A DNA stretch of 64,000 nt from Kiloniella majae (GCF_002118315.1 NZ_MTSZ01000002.1:124001-188000); one strand, 5' to 3'; shown: positions 44,839-57,528, numbered from the stretch's first letter. Notes: generated by a model from the letters alone, not told the origin. Made by a program: numbers and translations.

Positions 44839-47343
44839 ATGAAGTTATCAAGACGTGACTATATCAAGGCTAATGCCGTCGCAGTTGCAGCAGGTGTTGC
44901 GGGAATGACCGCACCAAGTACCGCAAGCAATCTGCTTACTGAAAGCTCAAAAACGGCCCTAACCTGGTCCAAAGCTCCCTGCCGTTTCTGCGGCACAGGC
45001 TGTAGTGTTATGGTTGGCACAAAAGAAGGTAAGGTTGTTGCCACGCATGGCGATGTCAAGGCTGAAGTCAACCGCGGTTTGAACTGTGTAAAAGGATACT
45101 TCCTGTCCAAAATCATGTACGGGAAAGATCGCCTGAAGACACCGCTGCTGCGGATGAAAGATGGCAAATACCACAAAGAAGGTGAATTCACACCCGTATC
45201 CTGGGATGTTGCTTTTGATACAATGGCTGACAAGTTCAAATCAGCGATAAAAGCAAAAGGACCAACCTCTGTTGGTATGTTCGGATCTGGCCAATGGACA
45301 GTTTGGGAAGGCTATGCCGCATCCAAATTGATGAAAGCTGGTTTTGCATCAAACAACATCGATCCAAACGCGCGCCACTGTATGGCCTCTGCGGTTGGCG
45401 GCTTCATGCGTACCTTTGGTATTGATGAGCCAATGGGTTGCTATGATGATATCGAAGCAACAGATGCTTTTGTACTTTGGGGCTCCAACATGGCAGAGAT
45501 GCACCCCATCCTCTGGACACGCGTTGCTGATCGTCGCCTGAGCGCACCGAACACCAAGGTCGCGGTTCTTTCTACCTATGAACACCGCTGTTTTGATCTT
45601 GCAGATATCCCTATGGTCTTCACACCACAGACAGATCTGGCCATTCTCAACTTCATCGCGAACTACATCATACAAAACGATAAAGTAAATCAGGATTTTG
45701 TCTCAAAGCATGTGAATTTCCGCCGCGGCAATGATGATATTGGGTATGGCTTGCGCCCAGAACATGAACTTCAGAAAAAAGCGAAAAACGTCGATAAAGC
45801 GGGCGGCTCTTCTGAAATGAGCTTTGAAGAATTCAAAGCATTTGTTGCAGATTACACAGTAGAAAAGGTATCAAAACTTTCTGGCGTTCCTGAAAATCGC
45901 TTGATCGAGTTGGCTGAACTTTACGCCGATCCTAACCGTAAAGTCGTATCCTTCTGGACAATGGGTTTCAATCAACACACTCGCGGTGTTTGGTGTAACA
46001 ATCTGATTTACAATATCCACTTGCTTGTTGGAAAAATCTCTACCCCAGGCAACTCCCCCTTCTCTCTTACCGGACAGCCATCCGCTTGTGGTACAGCGCG
46101 TGAAGTCGGAACATTCTCACATCGTCTTCCTGCTGATATGGTTGTAAAAAACCCAAAACACCGGGCCATAGCCGAGAAGATCTGGAAAATTCCTGCTGGC
46201 GTTATTCCACCAAAACCCGGTTTTCATGCTGTATTGCAAAACCGTATGCTCAAAGATGGTAAACTCAACGCCTATTGGGTGATGTGTAACAACAACATGC
46301 AAGCCGCACCAAACTTCAATGAAGAAGGCTATCCCGGCTACCGTAACCCGGAAAACTTCATTGTTGTTTCTGACCCTTATCCAACAGTAACTGCCGAAGC
46401 TGCTGATCTTATTTTACCAACAGCCATGTGGGTTGAAAAAGAAGGTGCTTATGGTAATGCAGAGCGTAGAACTCAATTTTGGCACCAGCTTGTTGATGCG
46501 CCCGGCGAGGCTCGTTCTGATTTGTGGCAGCTAATGGAATTCTCCAAACGCTTCACAACGGACGAAGTATGGCCTGCTGACGTTCTAAAAGAGAACCCTG
46601 AATACAAAGGTAAAACTCTCTTTGAGGTGCTTTATCAAAACGGTAATGTAGATAAGTTCCCATTAGAGCAAACTCATAAAGACTATGCCAATCAAGAATC
46701 AAATGATTTTGGTTTCTATGTGCAAAAAGGTCTCTTCGAGGAATACGCAACATTTGGCCGAGGTCATGCACATGATCTCGCACCATTTGAAACTTATCAT
46801 AAAGAACGTGGCCTAAGATGGCCTGTTGTTGACGGTAAAGAAACCAAATGGCGCTTCAAAGAAGGATCTGATCCTTACGCGAAACCCGGTAGCGACTATG
46901 ACTTTTATGGCAAGCCGGATGGGCGTGCCGTTATCTTCGCCCTTCCTTACGAGCCTGCAGCTGAAAGCCCTGATGAAGAGTATGATCTATGGTTATCAAC
47001 CGGTCGTGTTCTTGAGCACTGGCATTCAGGGTCTATGACACAACGTGTGCCTGAGCTTTATAAAGCATTCCCGGATGCCGTTGTCTTTATGCACCCGGAT
47101 GATGCAAATCAGCGTGGTCTGAGGCGCGGTCAAGAGGTAAAAGTTGTTTCCCGACGTGGTGAAATAGTTACTCGTGTGGAAACGCGTGGCCGTAATAAAC
47201 CACCAAAAGGACTAGTGTTTGTCCCTTGGTTCGATGCAAGCCAATTGATCAACAAGGTTACATTGGATGCAACCGATCCACTGTCCAAACAAACAGACTT
47301 TAAAAAATGTGCCATTAAAGTAGTTGCAACGGGGAGAGCATAA
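44839..47343 (+). CDS. napA: Periplasmic nitrate reductase catalytic subunit
   Basis: 834 aa. The Tat signal peptide has [17 protein letters not shown] [4Fe-4S] site [13 protein letters not shown] is near residues 48-60 with the fourth cysteine in GLNCVKGYF. The cysteine in [13 protein letters not shown] is the molybdenum ligand of the bis-MGD cofactor. C-terminal motifs ([28 protein letters not shown]) match NapA. Exported folded by Tat and reduces nitrate in the periplasm using NapB. Gaps to napD and napB are 44 and 1 bases. Confidence 0.97.
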   Translation: MKLSRRDYIKANAVAVAAGVAGMTAPSTASNLLTESSKTALTWSKAPCRFCGTGCSVMVGTKEGKVVATHGDVKAEVNRGLNCVKGYFLSKIMYGKDRLKTPLLRMKDGKYHKEGEFTPVSWDVAFDTMADKFKSAIKAKGPTSVGMFGSGQWTVWEGYAASKLMKAGFASNNIDPNARHCMASAVGGFMRTFGIDEPMGCYDDIEATDAFVLWGSNMAEMHPILWTRVADRRLSAPNTKVAVLSTYEHRCFDLADIPMVFTPQTDLAILNFIANYIIQNDKVNQDFVSKHVNFRRGNDDIGYGLRPEHELQKKAKNVDKAGGSSEMSFEEFKAFVADYTVEKVSKLSGVPENRLIELAELYADPNRKVVSFWTMGFNQHTRGVWCNNLIYNIHLLVGKISTPGNSPFSLTGQPSACGTAREVGTFSHRLPADMVVKNPKHRAIAEKIWKIPAGVIPPKPGFHAVLQNRMLKDGKLNAYWVMCNNNMQAAPNFNEEGYPGYRNPENFIVVSDPYPTVTAEAADLILPTAMWVEKEGAYGNAERRTQFWHQLVDAPGEARSDLWQLMEFSKRFTTDEVWPADVLKENPEYKGKTLFEVLYQNGNVDKFPLEQTHKDYANQESNDFGFYVQKGLFEEYATFGRGHAHDLAPFETYHKERGLRWPVVDGKETKWRFKEGSDPYAKPGSDYDFYGKPDGRAVIFALPYEPAAESPDEEYDLWLSTGRVLEHWHSGSMTQRVPELYKAFPDAVVFMHPDDANQRGLRRGQEVKVVSRRGEIVTRVETRGRNKPPKGLVFVPWFDASQLINKVTLDATDPLSKQTDFKKCAIKVVATGRA

Positions 47344-47344
47344 A

Positions 47345-47797
47345 ATGAAACGCTTTCTTGTACATATCACGACAGCTGTCGGCCTTTTAGCGCTAGCAAG
47401 CACAACTGCACTTTCAGACGGTGCAGCAACCTTAAGACAGGGCGAACCTATTGCTTCAGAAGCAGAGGCCCCGAAAATGAACAAGGTAGAGAACAACGAT
47501 GTGAAGCGCGTTCGGAACTATCCAGAGCAGCCGCCGACCATCCCGCACCAAACCCGGGATTATGAAATTTCTCTCAATGCAAACAAGTGCCTGTCTTGCC
47601 ACGCGAGAACACGTACAGGAGAATCCCAAGCACCTATGGTAAGCGTTACTCACTATATGGACAGAGATAATCAAGTACTGGCAACTGTTTCACCACGCAG
47701 ATATTTCTGTAATCAATGTCACGTCACTCAGGTTACAGCACCACCGCTTGTAGAGAACGAGTTCATTGACGTTGAACACATCATAAAAGGTGAATAG
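47345..47797 (+). CDS. napB: Periplasmic diheme cytochrome NapB
   Basis: About 150 aa. A Sec signal ([20 protein letters not shown]) is followed by two CxxCH heme sites, CLSCHART near residue 79 and CNQCHVTQ near 120, typical of NapB. ATG 47345 has GGGGAGAG upstream; the in-frame ATG at 47324 lies inside napA and adds residues before the signal. Passes electrons from NapC to NapA. Confidence 0.95.
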   Translation: MKRFLVHITTAVGLLALASTTALSDGAATLRQGEPIASEAEAPKMNKVENNDVKRVRNYPEQPPTIPHQTRDYEISLNANKCLSCHARTRTGESQAPMVSVTHYMDRDNQVLATVSPRRYFCNQCHVTQVTAPPLVENEFIDVEHIIKGE

Positions 47798-47805
47798 GCA
47801 AAGCC

Positions 47806-48417
47806 ATGTTGACACCTTTCAAAAAAATATGGGAATTGGTTTGCCGGATCTGGTCCAGCGCCAATCGCCCAGCCAAGCATCTTTCTATTGGTTTTCTGAC
47901 AATTGGCGGCTTTGTTGCCGGTGTCATGTTCTGGGGTGGTTTTAACACCGCCCTTGAATATACCAATACGGAAGAATTCTGTGTCAGCTGTCACGAGATG
48001 GGTGACAACGTTTTTGTTGAACTGAAACCAACCATTCACTACAGCAATAGATCTGGCGTGAGGGCAACGTGCCCGGACTGTCACGTGCCGCATAACTGGA
48101 CGGACAAAATTTCTCGCAAAATGCAGGCATCCAAAGAAGTCTGGGGCAAGCTGTTTGGGACAATCAACACCCGTGAAAAGTTCCAGGCAGAACGAAGACG
48201 CCTTGCCGGGCACGAATGGGATCGCCTAAAGGCGAACAATTCATTGGAATGTCGGAACTGTCACTCTACGGAATCAATGGATATAACCGTTCAGTCCACC
48301 CGGGCAGCCGAAGCACACCAGGCCTTCCTCTTTACCGGCGAAAAAACCTGTATTGATTGCCACAAAGGTATCGCACACGAGCTACCGGACATGACAGGTG
48401 TTGAAGGTTGGGAATAG
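47806..48417 (+). CDS. napC: Tetraheme quinol dehydrogenase NapC
   Basis: 203 aa of the NapC/NirT family. One N-terminal membrane helix ([20 protein letters not shown]) is followed by four CxxCH sites: CVSCHEM, CPDCHVP, CRNCHST and CIDCHKG. It oxidises membrane quinol and feeds NapB. The window has no napF, napG or napH, so NapC is the only apparent quinol entry. Confidence 0.95.
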   Translation: MLTPFKKIWELVCRIWSSANRPAKHLSIGFLTIGGFVAGVMFWGGFNTALEYTNTEEFCVSCHEMGDNVFVELKPTIHYSNRSGVRATCPDCHVPHNWTDKISRKMQASKEVWGKLFGTINTREKFQAERRRLAGHEWDRLKANNSLECRNCHSTESMDITVQSTRAAEAHQAFLFTGEKTCIDCHKGIAHELPDMTGVEGWE

Positions 48418-48448
48418 GAAATAACTTTCTTGTACATACCTTATGATA

Positions 48449-48477
48449 AAACGGGCCTTTTATGGGCCCGTTTTTTT
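48449..48477 (+). terminator. Terminator of napDABC
   Basis: AAACGGGCC (48449-48457) and GGCCCGTTT (48465-48473) form a 9-bp stem followed by a T run. Confidence 0.9.
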
Positions 48478-48492
48478 GAGCAAATTAGCCAC

Positions 48493-48526
48493 AAAAAAAC
48501 TCAGATGTTTCCATCTGAGTTTTTTT
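48493..48526. terminator. Bidirectional terminator between napC and napE
   Basis: ACTCAGATG (48499-48507) and CATCTGAGT (48512-48520) form a 9-bp stem with a 4-nt loop, flanked by A7 on the left and T7 on the right. It works on both strands; on the minus strand it lies 23 bases after the napE stop. Confidence 0.9.
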
Positions 48527-48548
48527 ACTTACACAAACCAGTTTGTCT

Positions 48549-48719
48549 TTATTGTGTTGGTGGGCCTGAGATAAAAATCTGATACATCCAGATTGAAAAG
48601 CCATAGGCACCTACCAAGGCAATTGTTAGCGCAGGAATGAGACCTGCAGCCAGGAACATGAACAATGACACTTCTTGTGTCTTGGTTCTCTCATGTGTTG
48701 CAGTTGGAGCTTCTTGCAC
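48549..48719 (-). CDS. napE: NapE, small membrane protein of the nitrate reductase system
   Basis: 56 aa, GTG start at 48719 with GAGGGA 7 nt upstream. The sequence reads MQEAPTATHERTKTQEVSLF followed by one hydrophobic helix (FLAAGLIPALTIALVGAYG) and ends in WMYQIFISGPPTQ. The TKxQE start, the GAYGFSIWMYQ segment and the GPP ending are the NapE signature. Function of NapE is not firmly known. Here it is not at the head of the nap operon but lies convergent to napC on the other strand, with its own FNR box and terminator. Confidence 0.88.
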   Translation of the reverse strand: MQEAPTATHERTKTQEVSLFMFLAAGLIPALTIALVGAYGFSIWMYQIFISGPPTQ

Positions 48720-48793
48720 GTTACATCCCTCTGGTTAACATCGTTTGAGAAAACGTCTTTGCAGACGCATGAAAACTTTAAATCAGTCTCCGA

Positions 48794-48834
48794 TAATACA
48801 CTCACAGGTAAAAACTGTTTTGATTCATATCAAT
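48794..48834 (-). promoter_or_regulatory. FNR-dependent promoter of napE
   Basis: TTGATTCATATCAA (48821-48834) is a perfect TTGAT-N4-ATCAA box. On the minus strand TATTAT (48799-48794) lies exactly 31 bases from its centre, the spacing of class II FNR promoters with the box at about -41.5. The expected leader to the napE GTG is some 67 bases. Confidence 0.85.
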
Positions 48835-48984
48835 TATGAACCAATAAATCTATTTTGGGTAAAGTTTTGCTCCAAGAATAGTGTTTCTTTTATATCGACC
48901 TTTCGTATATCAGATACCACCTTATAAAATATCTTGAGTCCAACCGTTAGTTACTTGTCTCTTGAAGCTCTATATTTTATAAAC

Positions 48985-49090
48985 TTAAGTTTCCTAGGGG
49001 TGCCGCATAAATGCGGCTGAGATTGTAATCATAAGTACAGGACCCTTCGAACCTGATCCGGGTAATGCCGGCGAAGGGATTGGAACATAG
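48985..49090 (+). ncRNA. TPP riboswitch (THI element)
   Basis: The conserved parts of the TPP aptamer are all present: CTAGGGGTGCC (48995-49004 area), GCGGCTGAGAT across 49013-49023, ACCCTTCGAACCTGATCCGG (49043-49061 area) and GGTAATGCCGGCGAAGGGA ending near 49079. It lies upstream of thiC and should lower thi expression when thiamine pyrophosphate is bound. Confidence 0.97.
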
Positions 49091-49112
49091 ACAATTTCTA
49101 CTCTCGAATTAG

Positions 49113-51043
<1,931 letters not shown>

Positions 51044-51044
<1 letters not shown>

Positions 51045-52066
51045 TGAAAATTGAAATTATCGGCTCAGGTATTGTCGGCCTTTCCTGTGCATCATTTTTC
51101 GCAGAGAAAAATTGTGGTGTTACCATTATTTCATCAAGTAACGGACCCGACGAAAATTGTTGCTCCTGGTGGGCCGGTGGCATGCTGGCCCCTTGGTGTG
51201 AGATGGAAAGTGCAGAACCACTTATCGGTGAGCTTGGTCAGGAATCCATGAGGTTTTGGCAGAAATTCACATCTTCATATCAAAATAAAGGGACACTCGT
51301 TGTCGCCACATCCCGCGATTTACCAGATCTGAAACGCTTTGGACGTAGGACAAAAAACTGGCAACAGGTCAAACAGGATCAAATAGCAACCTTGGAACCT
51401 GATCTTGCAGACCGCTTTACCACAGGTCTTTATTACCCCGAAGAAGCGCATTTTGATCCCAGACAAGTATTGCCCGAGCTGGTAAACCACCTCAAAAATA
51501 AAGGCGTTAAATTCTGCCCTAATACCTCATTTTCAAAACAAGTACTTGATGCCCCGACAAAAGCAGATCATAGAATTGACTGTCGCGGGTTGGCCGCACA
51601 AGATCACTTGAAAGAACTACGTGGCGTAAAGGGCGAAATGCTGCTGATCAAGAGCAATGAAATAAACCTCTCTCGGCCTGTTCGCCTGTTGCATCCCAGA
51701 ATTCCTCTCTATATCGTCCCTCGGGACAACGGTCTTTTTATGGTAGGCGCAACAATGATCGAAAATGAAAGCCGGTCCGGTGCAACTGTTCGTTCAGTTC
51801 TGGAACTTCTATCAGCCGCCTATGCCCTGCATCCGGCCTTCGGCGAAGCAGAAATTATAGAAATCGGCGTTGATGCCCGCCCCGCCTTTCCCGACAATCT
51901 GCCACGCATTATTCACAAAGAAAAAACCACTTATCTAAATGGCATGTATAGACACGGATATCTGGCAGCACCAGCAATGGCAAAGCGTCTGGTAGAACAA
52001 GTCCTCGGCCTTAGCACCACCACCAAACAATCTAATGAACCTGCTGTATCTACAGGAAATATTTGA
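51044..52066 (+). CDS. thiO: Glycine oxidase ThiO
   Basis: 340 aa FAD-dependent DAO-family enzyme that makes iminoglycine for the thiazole. EIIGSGIVGLSCASFFAE is the N-terminal FAD site. WWAGGMLAPWCEME is the typical ThiO segment and NGMYRHGYLAAPAMAKRLVE is the C-terminal FAD-contacting motif. It overlaps thiC and thiS by one base each. Confidence 0.93.
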
Positions 52067-52263
52067 TGAATATTCTACTAAACGGGCAATCTCTAGAAAC
52101 ACAGGCTGGTTCGCTTTCCGAGCTTCTGACAGAACAGGGATATGGATCGGCAAAAGTAGCGACAGCCGTTAACGGCACTCTAGCTCCGGCAAGTATGCGT
52201 AATGAGCATAAAATTACAGACGGTGATCAAATTGAAATCGTCGCACCAATGCAAGGTGGCTAA
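52066..52263 (+). CDS. thiS: Sulfur carrier protein ThiS
   Basis: 65 aa ubiquitin-like protein ending in VAPMQGG; the final Gly-Gly is made into a thiocarboxylate that donates sulfur to the thiazole. Start ATG 52066 shares one base with the thiO stop (TGATG). No thiF is in the operon. Confidence 0.94.
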   Translation: MNILLNGQSLETQAGSLSELLTEQGYGSAKVATAVNGTLAPASMRNEHKITDGDQIEIVAPMQGG

Positions 52264-52265
52264 GA

Positions 52266-53054
52266 ATGACTATTAAACTTTATGACGACGAAATAACTTC
52301 ACGATTTCTGATCGGCACTGCTCTCTACCCGTCACCAGCAATTATGCTCGAAGCCATCAAGGCTTCCCGCGCTGAAATCGTTACGGTGTCATTGCGTAGA
52401 GAGTCTGGATCAGAACAGGCCGGACAAAACTTCTGGTCCTTTATCAAGGATAGCGGGGCAAAGGTACTGCCCAATACAGCCGGATGCAAAAGTGTAAAAG
52501 AAGCAGTTACCACTGCACACATGGCGCGTGAGATTTTTGAAACACCCTGGGTTAAGCTAGAGGTTATCGGCGAAGACGACAGCCTGCAACCCGATGTTTT
52601 TGGCTTGGTCGAAGCGGCGCGAATTTTGACCGAAGATGGCTTTCAGGTTTTCCCCTATACAACAGAAGATCTTGTTGTCGCTGAAAAACTGATCACTGCC
52701 GGTTGTGAGATCTTAATGCCATGGGGAGCCCCAATCGGCAGCGGGCGGGGCCTCAACAATATCTATGGTCTTCGATCGTTACGGGCACACTTTCCTGACA
52801 TTCCTCTAATTGTTGATGCCGGGATTGGCTTGCCATCACACGCTGCTGCAGCAATGGAGCTTGGGTATGATGCTGTCCTGTTAAATACAGCTGTGGCAAA
52901 AGCGGGCGATCCTGTTCTCATGGCCAAGGCTTTTGCCCTCGCAATTCAAAGTGGCCAGCAGTGCTATCAGGCTGACCCAATTGAAAAACGAGATATGGCA
53001 GCTCCCTCAACCCCCGTTGCAGGACTACCTTTTTGGAATCAAGATCATGCTTAA
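52266..53054 (+). CDS. thiG: Thiazole synthase ThiG
   Basis: 262 aa TIM barrel. [24 protein letters not shown] at the start (the common GTGKY is GTALY here). [17 protein letters not shown] contains the Schiff-base lysine, and [16 protein letters not shown] with [18 protein letters not shown] bind phosphate. Two bases from thiS; stop overlaps thiE by 8 bases. Confidence 0.94.
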   Translation: MTIKLYDDEITSRFLIGTALYPSPAIMLEAIKASRAEIVTVSLRRESGSEQAGQNFWSFIKDSGAKVLPNTAGCKSVKEAVTTAHMAREIFETPWVKLEVIGEDDSLQPDVFGLVEAARILTEDGFQVFPYTTEDLVVAEKLITAGCEILMPWGAPIGSGRGLNNIYGLRSLRAHFPDIPLIVDAGIGLPSHAAAAMELGYDAVLLNTAVAKAGDPVLMAKAFALAIQSGQQCYQADPIEKRDMAAPSTPVAGLPFWNQDHA

Positions 53055-53658
53055 TCCTTTTTATCAAATCGTTGACGATGCTAATTGGTTACCAAGATTT
53101 TTACCTTTGGGACTTAAGCTCGTCCAACTCCGTATAAAAGATACTTCAGAGGATCAACTCAGAGAACAAATCACCTATGCTCAGGAACAGTGCCATGAAT
53201 ATGGCGCACAGCTGATTATCAATGACTATTGGGAGCTGGCGATTGAACTTGGCTGTGATTTCATCCACTTGGGTCAGGAAGATTTGGATGATGCAGATAT
53301 CGGCGCTATTCGAAACGCAGGGCTAAAACTGGGCATCAGTACTCATGACGAGGGTGAACTGGAACGCGCACTGGATCTGGAGCCTGAATATGTTGCCCTC
53401 GGCCCTGTCTACCCGACCATTTTAAAAAAAATGCATTGGGCACCCCAGGGCGTTGAAAATGTTCGTCGTTGGAAAGAGATGGTTGACGATACACCTCTTG
53501 TTGCAATCGGTGGCCTATCCGTCGAACGGGCGCCCGACATTTATGCCGCAGGTGCCGACATTATCTGTGTGGTAACAGATGTTCTCTATAACGACAGTCC
53601 CGAAGAACGTATTCAGGAATGGCTTGAACTTGGCGCATCACAACTCGGAATAGATTAG
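53047..53658 (+). CDS. thiE: Thiamine phosphate synthase ThiE
   Basis: About 203 aa TIM barrel; joins HMP-PP and thiazole phosphate. LVQLRIKD near residue 25, [48 protein letters not shown] and [20 protein letters not shown] match. ATG 53047 lies within the thiG end (ATGCTTAA overlap); longer starts would overlap thiG by more than 100 bases. Last gene of the thi operon. Confidence 0.93.
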   Translation: MLNPFYQIVDDANWLPRFLPLGLKLVQLRIKDTSEDQLREQITYAQEQCHEYGAQLIINDYWELAIELGCDFIHLGQEDLDDADIGAIRNAGLKLGISTHDEGELERALDLEPEYVALGPVYPTILKKMHWAPQGVENVRRWKEMVDDTPLVAIGGLSVERAPDIYAAGADIICVVTDVLYNDSPEERIQEWLELGASQLGID

Positions 53659-53667
53659 CTTTGTAAA

Positions 53668-53705
53668 ATAGCCTCACTCACAAACATGAGTGAGGCTATG
53701 CTTTT
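53668..53705. terminator. Bidirectional terminator between thiE and pyc
   Basis: ATAGCCTCACTCA (53668-53680) and TGAGTGAGGCTAT (53687-53699) form a 13-bp perfect stem with a 6-nt loop. GCTTTT follows on the plus strand, and TTTTAC on the minus strand. It ends right at the stop of pyc. Confidence 0.9.
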
Positions 53706-56700
53706 AATCTTCTATAATTGCCAATAAATCTTTGGTTTCGACTTTTGATCCCGGTGCAACAAGGATCTTGCTGACCGTACCCGATTTTTCCGCAAGTACA
53801 GAGGTTTGCATTTTCATCGCCTCAATGGACATAAGAACATCCCCCTGCTCAACCTGATCACCCTCACCAACTGATACCGTCACAATCAAACCGGGCATTG
53901 GCGCGCCAAGGTGATCCGGATTACCTGAATCTGCCTTTGGATGAGCCTCTTTTGCAGAAGCTCTGCTACGGTCCAGAACCTTCACGTTCCTGGGCTGGCC
54001 ATTAAGCTCGAAGAAAACAGTACGAACACCCTCATCATCGGGATCACTGATAGCTCGGAACCGTATGATTAATGTTTTCCCCTGATCAATATGAACAGAG
54101 AGCTCTTCACCAACGTCCATCCCATAGAAAAATACAGGTGTCGGCAAAACAGAAACCCGTCCGAAGTTCCGTTGATGCATGGCAAAATCTATAAAGACCT
54201 GGGGATACATCAAATAGGACGCGAACTCATTATCGCTAATTGCACGTTCTACTTTTTTCTCAACCTCAGCCCTTTCAACATCAAGATCAGCTTCAGGCAT
54301 CAAAGACCCCGGGCGTGCTGTAATCGGGGTATCACCTTTGAGCACTTTGCCTTGTAATGAAGCCGGGAAACCACCAACTGGCTGTCCCAGATCCCCTCTG
54401 AAGAAAGAAACAACTGATTCAGGAAAAGCAATTTCCTTATCCGGGTTCTCGACATCCGCACGGGAAAGATCGCTTGTTACCATCATCAATGCCATATCGC
54501 CCACGACCTTTGAGGATGGTGTTACTTTGACAATATCCCCAAACATATCATTGACATTGGCATAGGCTTTGGACACTTCCGGCCACCGCTCTTCAATGCC
54601 AAGAGATCGGGCTTGCTGGCGAAGGTTGGTATATTGTCCACCCGGCATTTCGTGATGATAAACATCCGACGTACCGCTTTTGATATCGCTTTCAAAGCCA
54701 ATATAATTTGCCCGCACCTGTTCCCAATAGCTGGAAAGTTCCTGCAGGGAAGCATCGTCCAAACCAGTATCCCGCTCTGTATTACGAAGCGCAGCAGCAA
54801 TAGACCCCAGACTTGGCTGAGATGTCAGGCCACTCATCGAATCAATACAGGCATCAACCGCATCTACCCCTGCTTCGGCAGCCGCAATCACAGTGGCAGC
54901 AGAAATACCGCTGGTATCATGCGTGTGAAAATGGATAGGTAAGCCAACTTCGTCCTTAAGGGCTTTGATCAGAATTTTGGCTGCTGCTGGTTTCAATAAC
55001 CCCGCCATATCCTTGATGCACAGAATATGCGCACCAGCAGATTCCAGCTCTTTAGCCATATTTACATAGTATTTCAGGTCGTATTTCGGTCTCGTAGGGT
55101 CCAAAATATCCCCTGTATAACAGATCGCAGCTTCACAGATCTTCCCTGTTTCACAAACGGCATCCATAGCGACACGCATATTCTCAACCCAGTTCAGGCT
55201 GTCAAAAACACGGAATACATCCATTCCCGCATCTGCGGATTGCTTTACGAAATACTTAACGACATTATCAGGGTAGTTGGTATAGCCAACACCATTAGAG
55301 GCCCGGAGCAACATTTGTGTCAGCAGATTAGGCATCGTCGCCCTCAACTTCTCCAAACGTTCCCAAGGGCATTCCTTCAAGAACCGCATTGATACATCAA
55401 AGGTCGCACCACCCCAGCATTCCATGGAAAAGAGATTGCTGAGATTTTCGGCGTAATAGGGTGCAATAGAAGTTAAATCGCTGGTCCGCACTCTGGTTGC
55501 GAGTAAAGATTGGTGCGCATCCCGGAAAGTTGTATCGGTTACCAGTAAACGCTTTTCTTCCTTCATCCATTTAGCAACAGCCTCTGGCCCTTGTTGATCC
55601 AAGATCTGCTTTGCGCCATTGGGCAAATCACTACCTGACATGGTGGGAAGACGCGCAACATGCGGGTTTTCTGGACGAACACGTCCGGCAACCTCATCGT
55701 TACCGTTCACCATCACATCACCAACAAACCGCAACAATCTAGATGCCCTGTCCCGTCGTTTTGGCATATGGAAAAGTTCGGGAGTGTCATCAATAAACTT
55801 AGTCGTATACTCCCCACCCCGGAACTTTGGATGAGACAAAACATTCTCCAGGAACGTCAGGTTAGTCGAAACACCCCTAATCCGGAATTCCCGAAGCGCT
55901 CGGTCCATACGCGAAATAGCCTCATCAGGTGTCCCGCCCCAGGCTGTGACCTTTTCAAGCAAGGAGTCATAGTGGCGGGTGACAACTGCGCCGGAAAAGG
56001 CTGTGCCCCCATCCAAACGAATGCCGAACCCTGTTGCCCCTCTGTAAGCCAGGATTTTACCATAGTCGGGGATAAAGTTATTTTCTGGATCTTCCGTAGT
56101 CACACGACATTGAATAGCATTGCCATTAAGCTTGATGTCTTGTTGTGCAGGAACCCCGGAAGAGACATCTCCGATTTTGCCCCCAGCCGCAATTTTTATC
56201 TGCGATTGGACAATATCAATACCTGTGACAGTTTCTGTTACCGTGTGTTCAACCTGAACCCTTGGATTGACCTCTATGAAATAGAATTTATCCGTATCCA
56301 TATCCATCAAGAATTCAACGGTTCCCGCATTGCCATAATCTGCCGTTCTGGCAATGGCCAATGCCGCGTCACAAAACGCTTTACGCTGTTCATCACTCAA
56401 ATAGGGCGCAGGCGCACGTTCAACGACTTTTTGATTGCGGCGTTGTACAGAGCAATCCCGTTCAAAAAGATGAACAGCATTTCCATGACTATCGCCGATA
56501 ATCTGAACCTCAACGTGACGCGCGCGCCGCACCAGCTTCTCAAGATAAACTTCGTCACTGCCAAAAGCAGCCAGAGACTCTCTTCGCGCTGCACCAACTT
56601 GCTCTAACAGTTCTTCTGCCGTTTCAATAACCCGCATGCCACGGCCACCACCACCCCAGCTTGCCTTGGTCATCAGGGGGTACCCAACAGCAGCGGCCAT

Positions 56701-57192
56701 TTTTGTTATTTCATCATCATCGAGAGGAAGAGCATCTGTGGCAGGCATCACAGGCGCCCCCGCCTTCACAGCGAGGTTTCGCGCCGATACCTTATTTCCC
56801 AGACTGCGCATTGTATCACCGGTAGGACCGACAAAAATAATGCCTGCAGCTTTACAAGCATCAGCAAATTCAGGATTTTCAGATAAGAACCCATACCCAG
56901 GGTGAATAGCATCAACACCGGCTTCTTTGGCAACTCTCAAAATATCGTCAATGCCCAGATAGGCCTGAACAGGCCCCTGCCCTTCGCCGACAAGATAGCT
57001 TTCATCTGCTTTGAACCGATGCAGGGCAAAGCGATCTTCATTTGAATAGATCGCAACCGTTTCAATACCAAGTTCAGTTGCAGCCCTGAATATGCGAATA
57101 GCAATCTCACTGCGGTTTGCGACCAGCAATTTCTTAATTTTTTTGTTTTCAAGATCACGCACAACTTTTCCCCTTGATTGGTTACTTTTCAT
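53704..57192 (-). CDS. pyc: Pyruvate carboxylase
   Basis: 1162 aa single-chain enzyme; carboxylates pyruvate to oxaloacetate. The biotin carboxylase part covers roughly 15-480 (KKLLVANRSEIAIRIFRA; glycine loop KASWGGGGRGMRVIE). The carboxyltransferase part covers about 550-850 (TDTTFRDAHQSLLATRVRT, HFHTHDTSGISAATVIAAAE). The C-terminal biotin carrier has EAMKM with the biotinylated lysine near residue 1127. Length is normal for alpha4 Pyc. Transcribed alone. Confidence 0.97.
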   Translation of the reverse strand: MKSNQSRGKVVRDLENKKIKKLLVANRSEIAIRIFRAATELGIETVAIYSNEDRFALHRFKADESYLVGEGQGPVQAYLGIDDILRVAKEAGVDAIHPGYGFLSENPEFADACKAAGIIFVGPTGDTMRSLGNKVSARNLAVKAGAPVMPATDALPLDDDEITKMAAAVGYPLMTKASWGGGGRGMRVIETAEELLEQVGAARRESLAAFGSDEVYLEKLVRRARHVEVQIIGDSHGNAVHLFERDCSVQRRNQKVVERAPAPYLSDEQRKAFCDAALAIARTADYGNAGTVEFLMDMDTDKFYFIEVNPRVQVEHTVTETVTGIDIVQSQIKIAAGGKIGDVSSGVPAQQDIKLNGNAIQCRVTTEDPENNFIPDYGKILAYRGATGFGIRLDGGTAFSGAVVTRHYDSLLEKVTAWGGTPDEAISRMDRALREFRIRGVSTNLTFLENVLSHPKFRGGEYTTKFIDDTPELFHMPKRRDRASRLLRFVGDVMVNGNDEVAGRVRPENPHVARLPTMSGSDLPNGAKQILDQQGPEAVAKWMKEEKRLLVTDTTFRDAHQSLLATRVRTSDLTSIAPYYAENLSNLFSMECWGGATFDVSMRFLKECPWERLEKLRATMPNLLTQMLLRASNGVGYTNYPDNVVKYFVKQSADAGMDVFRVFDSLNWVENMRVAMDAVCETGKICEAAICYTGDILDPTRPKYDLKYYVNMAKELESAGAHILCIKDMAGLLKPAAAKILIKALKDEVGLPIHFHTHDTSGISAATVIAAAEAGVDAVDACIDSMSGLTSQPSLGSIAAALRNTERDTGLDDASLQELSSYWEQVRANYIGFESDIKSGTSDVYHHEMPGGQYTNLRQQARSLGIEERWPEVSKAYANVNDMFGDIVKVTPSSKVVGDMALMMVTSDLSRADVENPDKEIAFPESVVSFFRGDLGQPVGGFPASLQGKVLKGDTPITARPGSLMPEADLDVERAEVEKKVERAISDNEFASYLMYPQVFIDFAMHQRNFGRVSVLPTPVFFYGMDVGEELSVHIDQGKTLIIRFRAISDPDDEGVRTVFFELNGQPRNVKVLDRSRASAKEAHPKADSGNPDHLGAPMPGLIVTVSVGEGDQVEQGDVLMSIEAMKMQTSVLAEKSGTVSKILVAPGSKVETKDLLAIIED

Positions 57193-57528
57193 TCAAGCTA
57201 TTTATCTTTTTTTTTGTCATCAATGATTTTCAGAAACGGTTCATATCTGCTGTCTCGGATGCGACACTGTTGCAGGCAATTTCAAGCACAACAGTCGCCA
57301 TTAAAATCAATCACAAATATTTAATTACAGAAACGCTCTGTTGTTAATATTTGCGATGTACATAACACAATAAAAGAAAGGTATCATTTAGAATTAATGA
57401 CTTTTCAGATAACAAGAAGTTGTACCAATACAATACAAATTGTACAGACAACCAAGAAAAACATACTTTATACAATATAGAAAAAGTACTTCGAAAAAAA
57501 ATAACTTTTACAGTGATTTATTTTCTAC
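57193..57528. other. Intergenic leader of pyc with an AT-rich dyad
   Basis: 336 bases without a credible gene. CAAATAT (57314-57320) and ATATTTG (57347-57353) with an inner ACAGA/TCTGT pair form an interrupted dyad about 120-160 bases upstream of pyc. No terminator was recognised for the gene at 57529, which is read towards pyc on the minus strand. Confidence 0.4.

Noticed and set aside
55660-56607. Open frame of 315 codons on the plus strand
   Set aside because: Lies antisense inside pyruvate carboxylase, has no family motif, no ribosome site and odd composition; a shadow of pyc.
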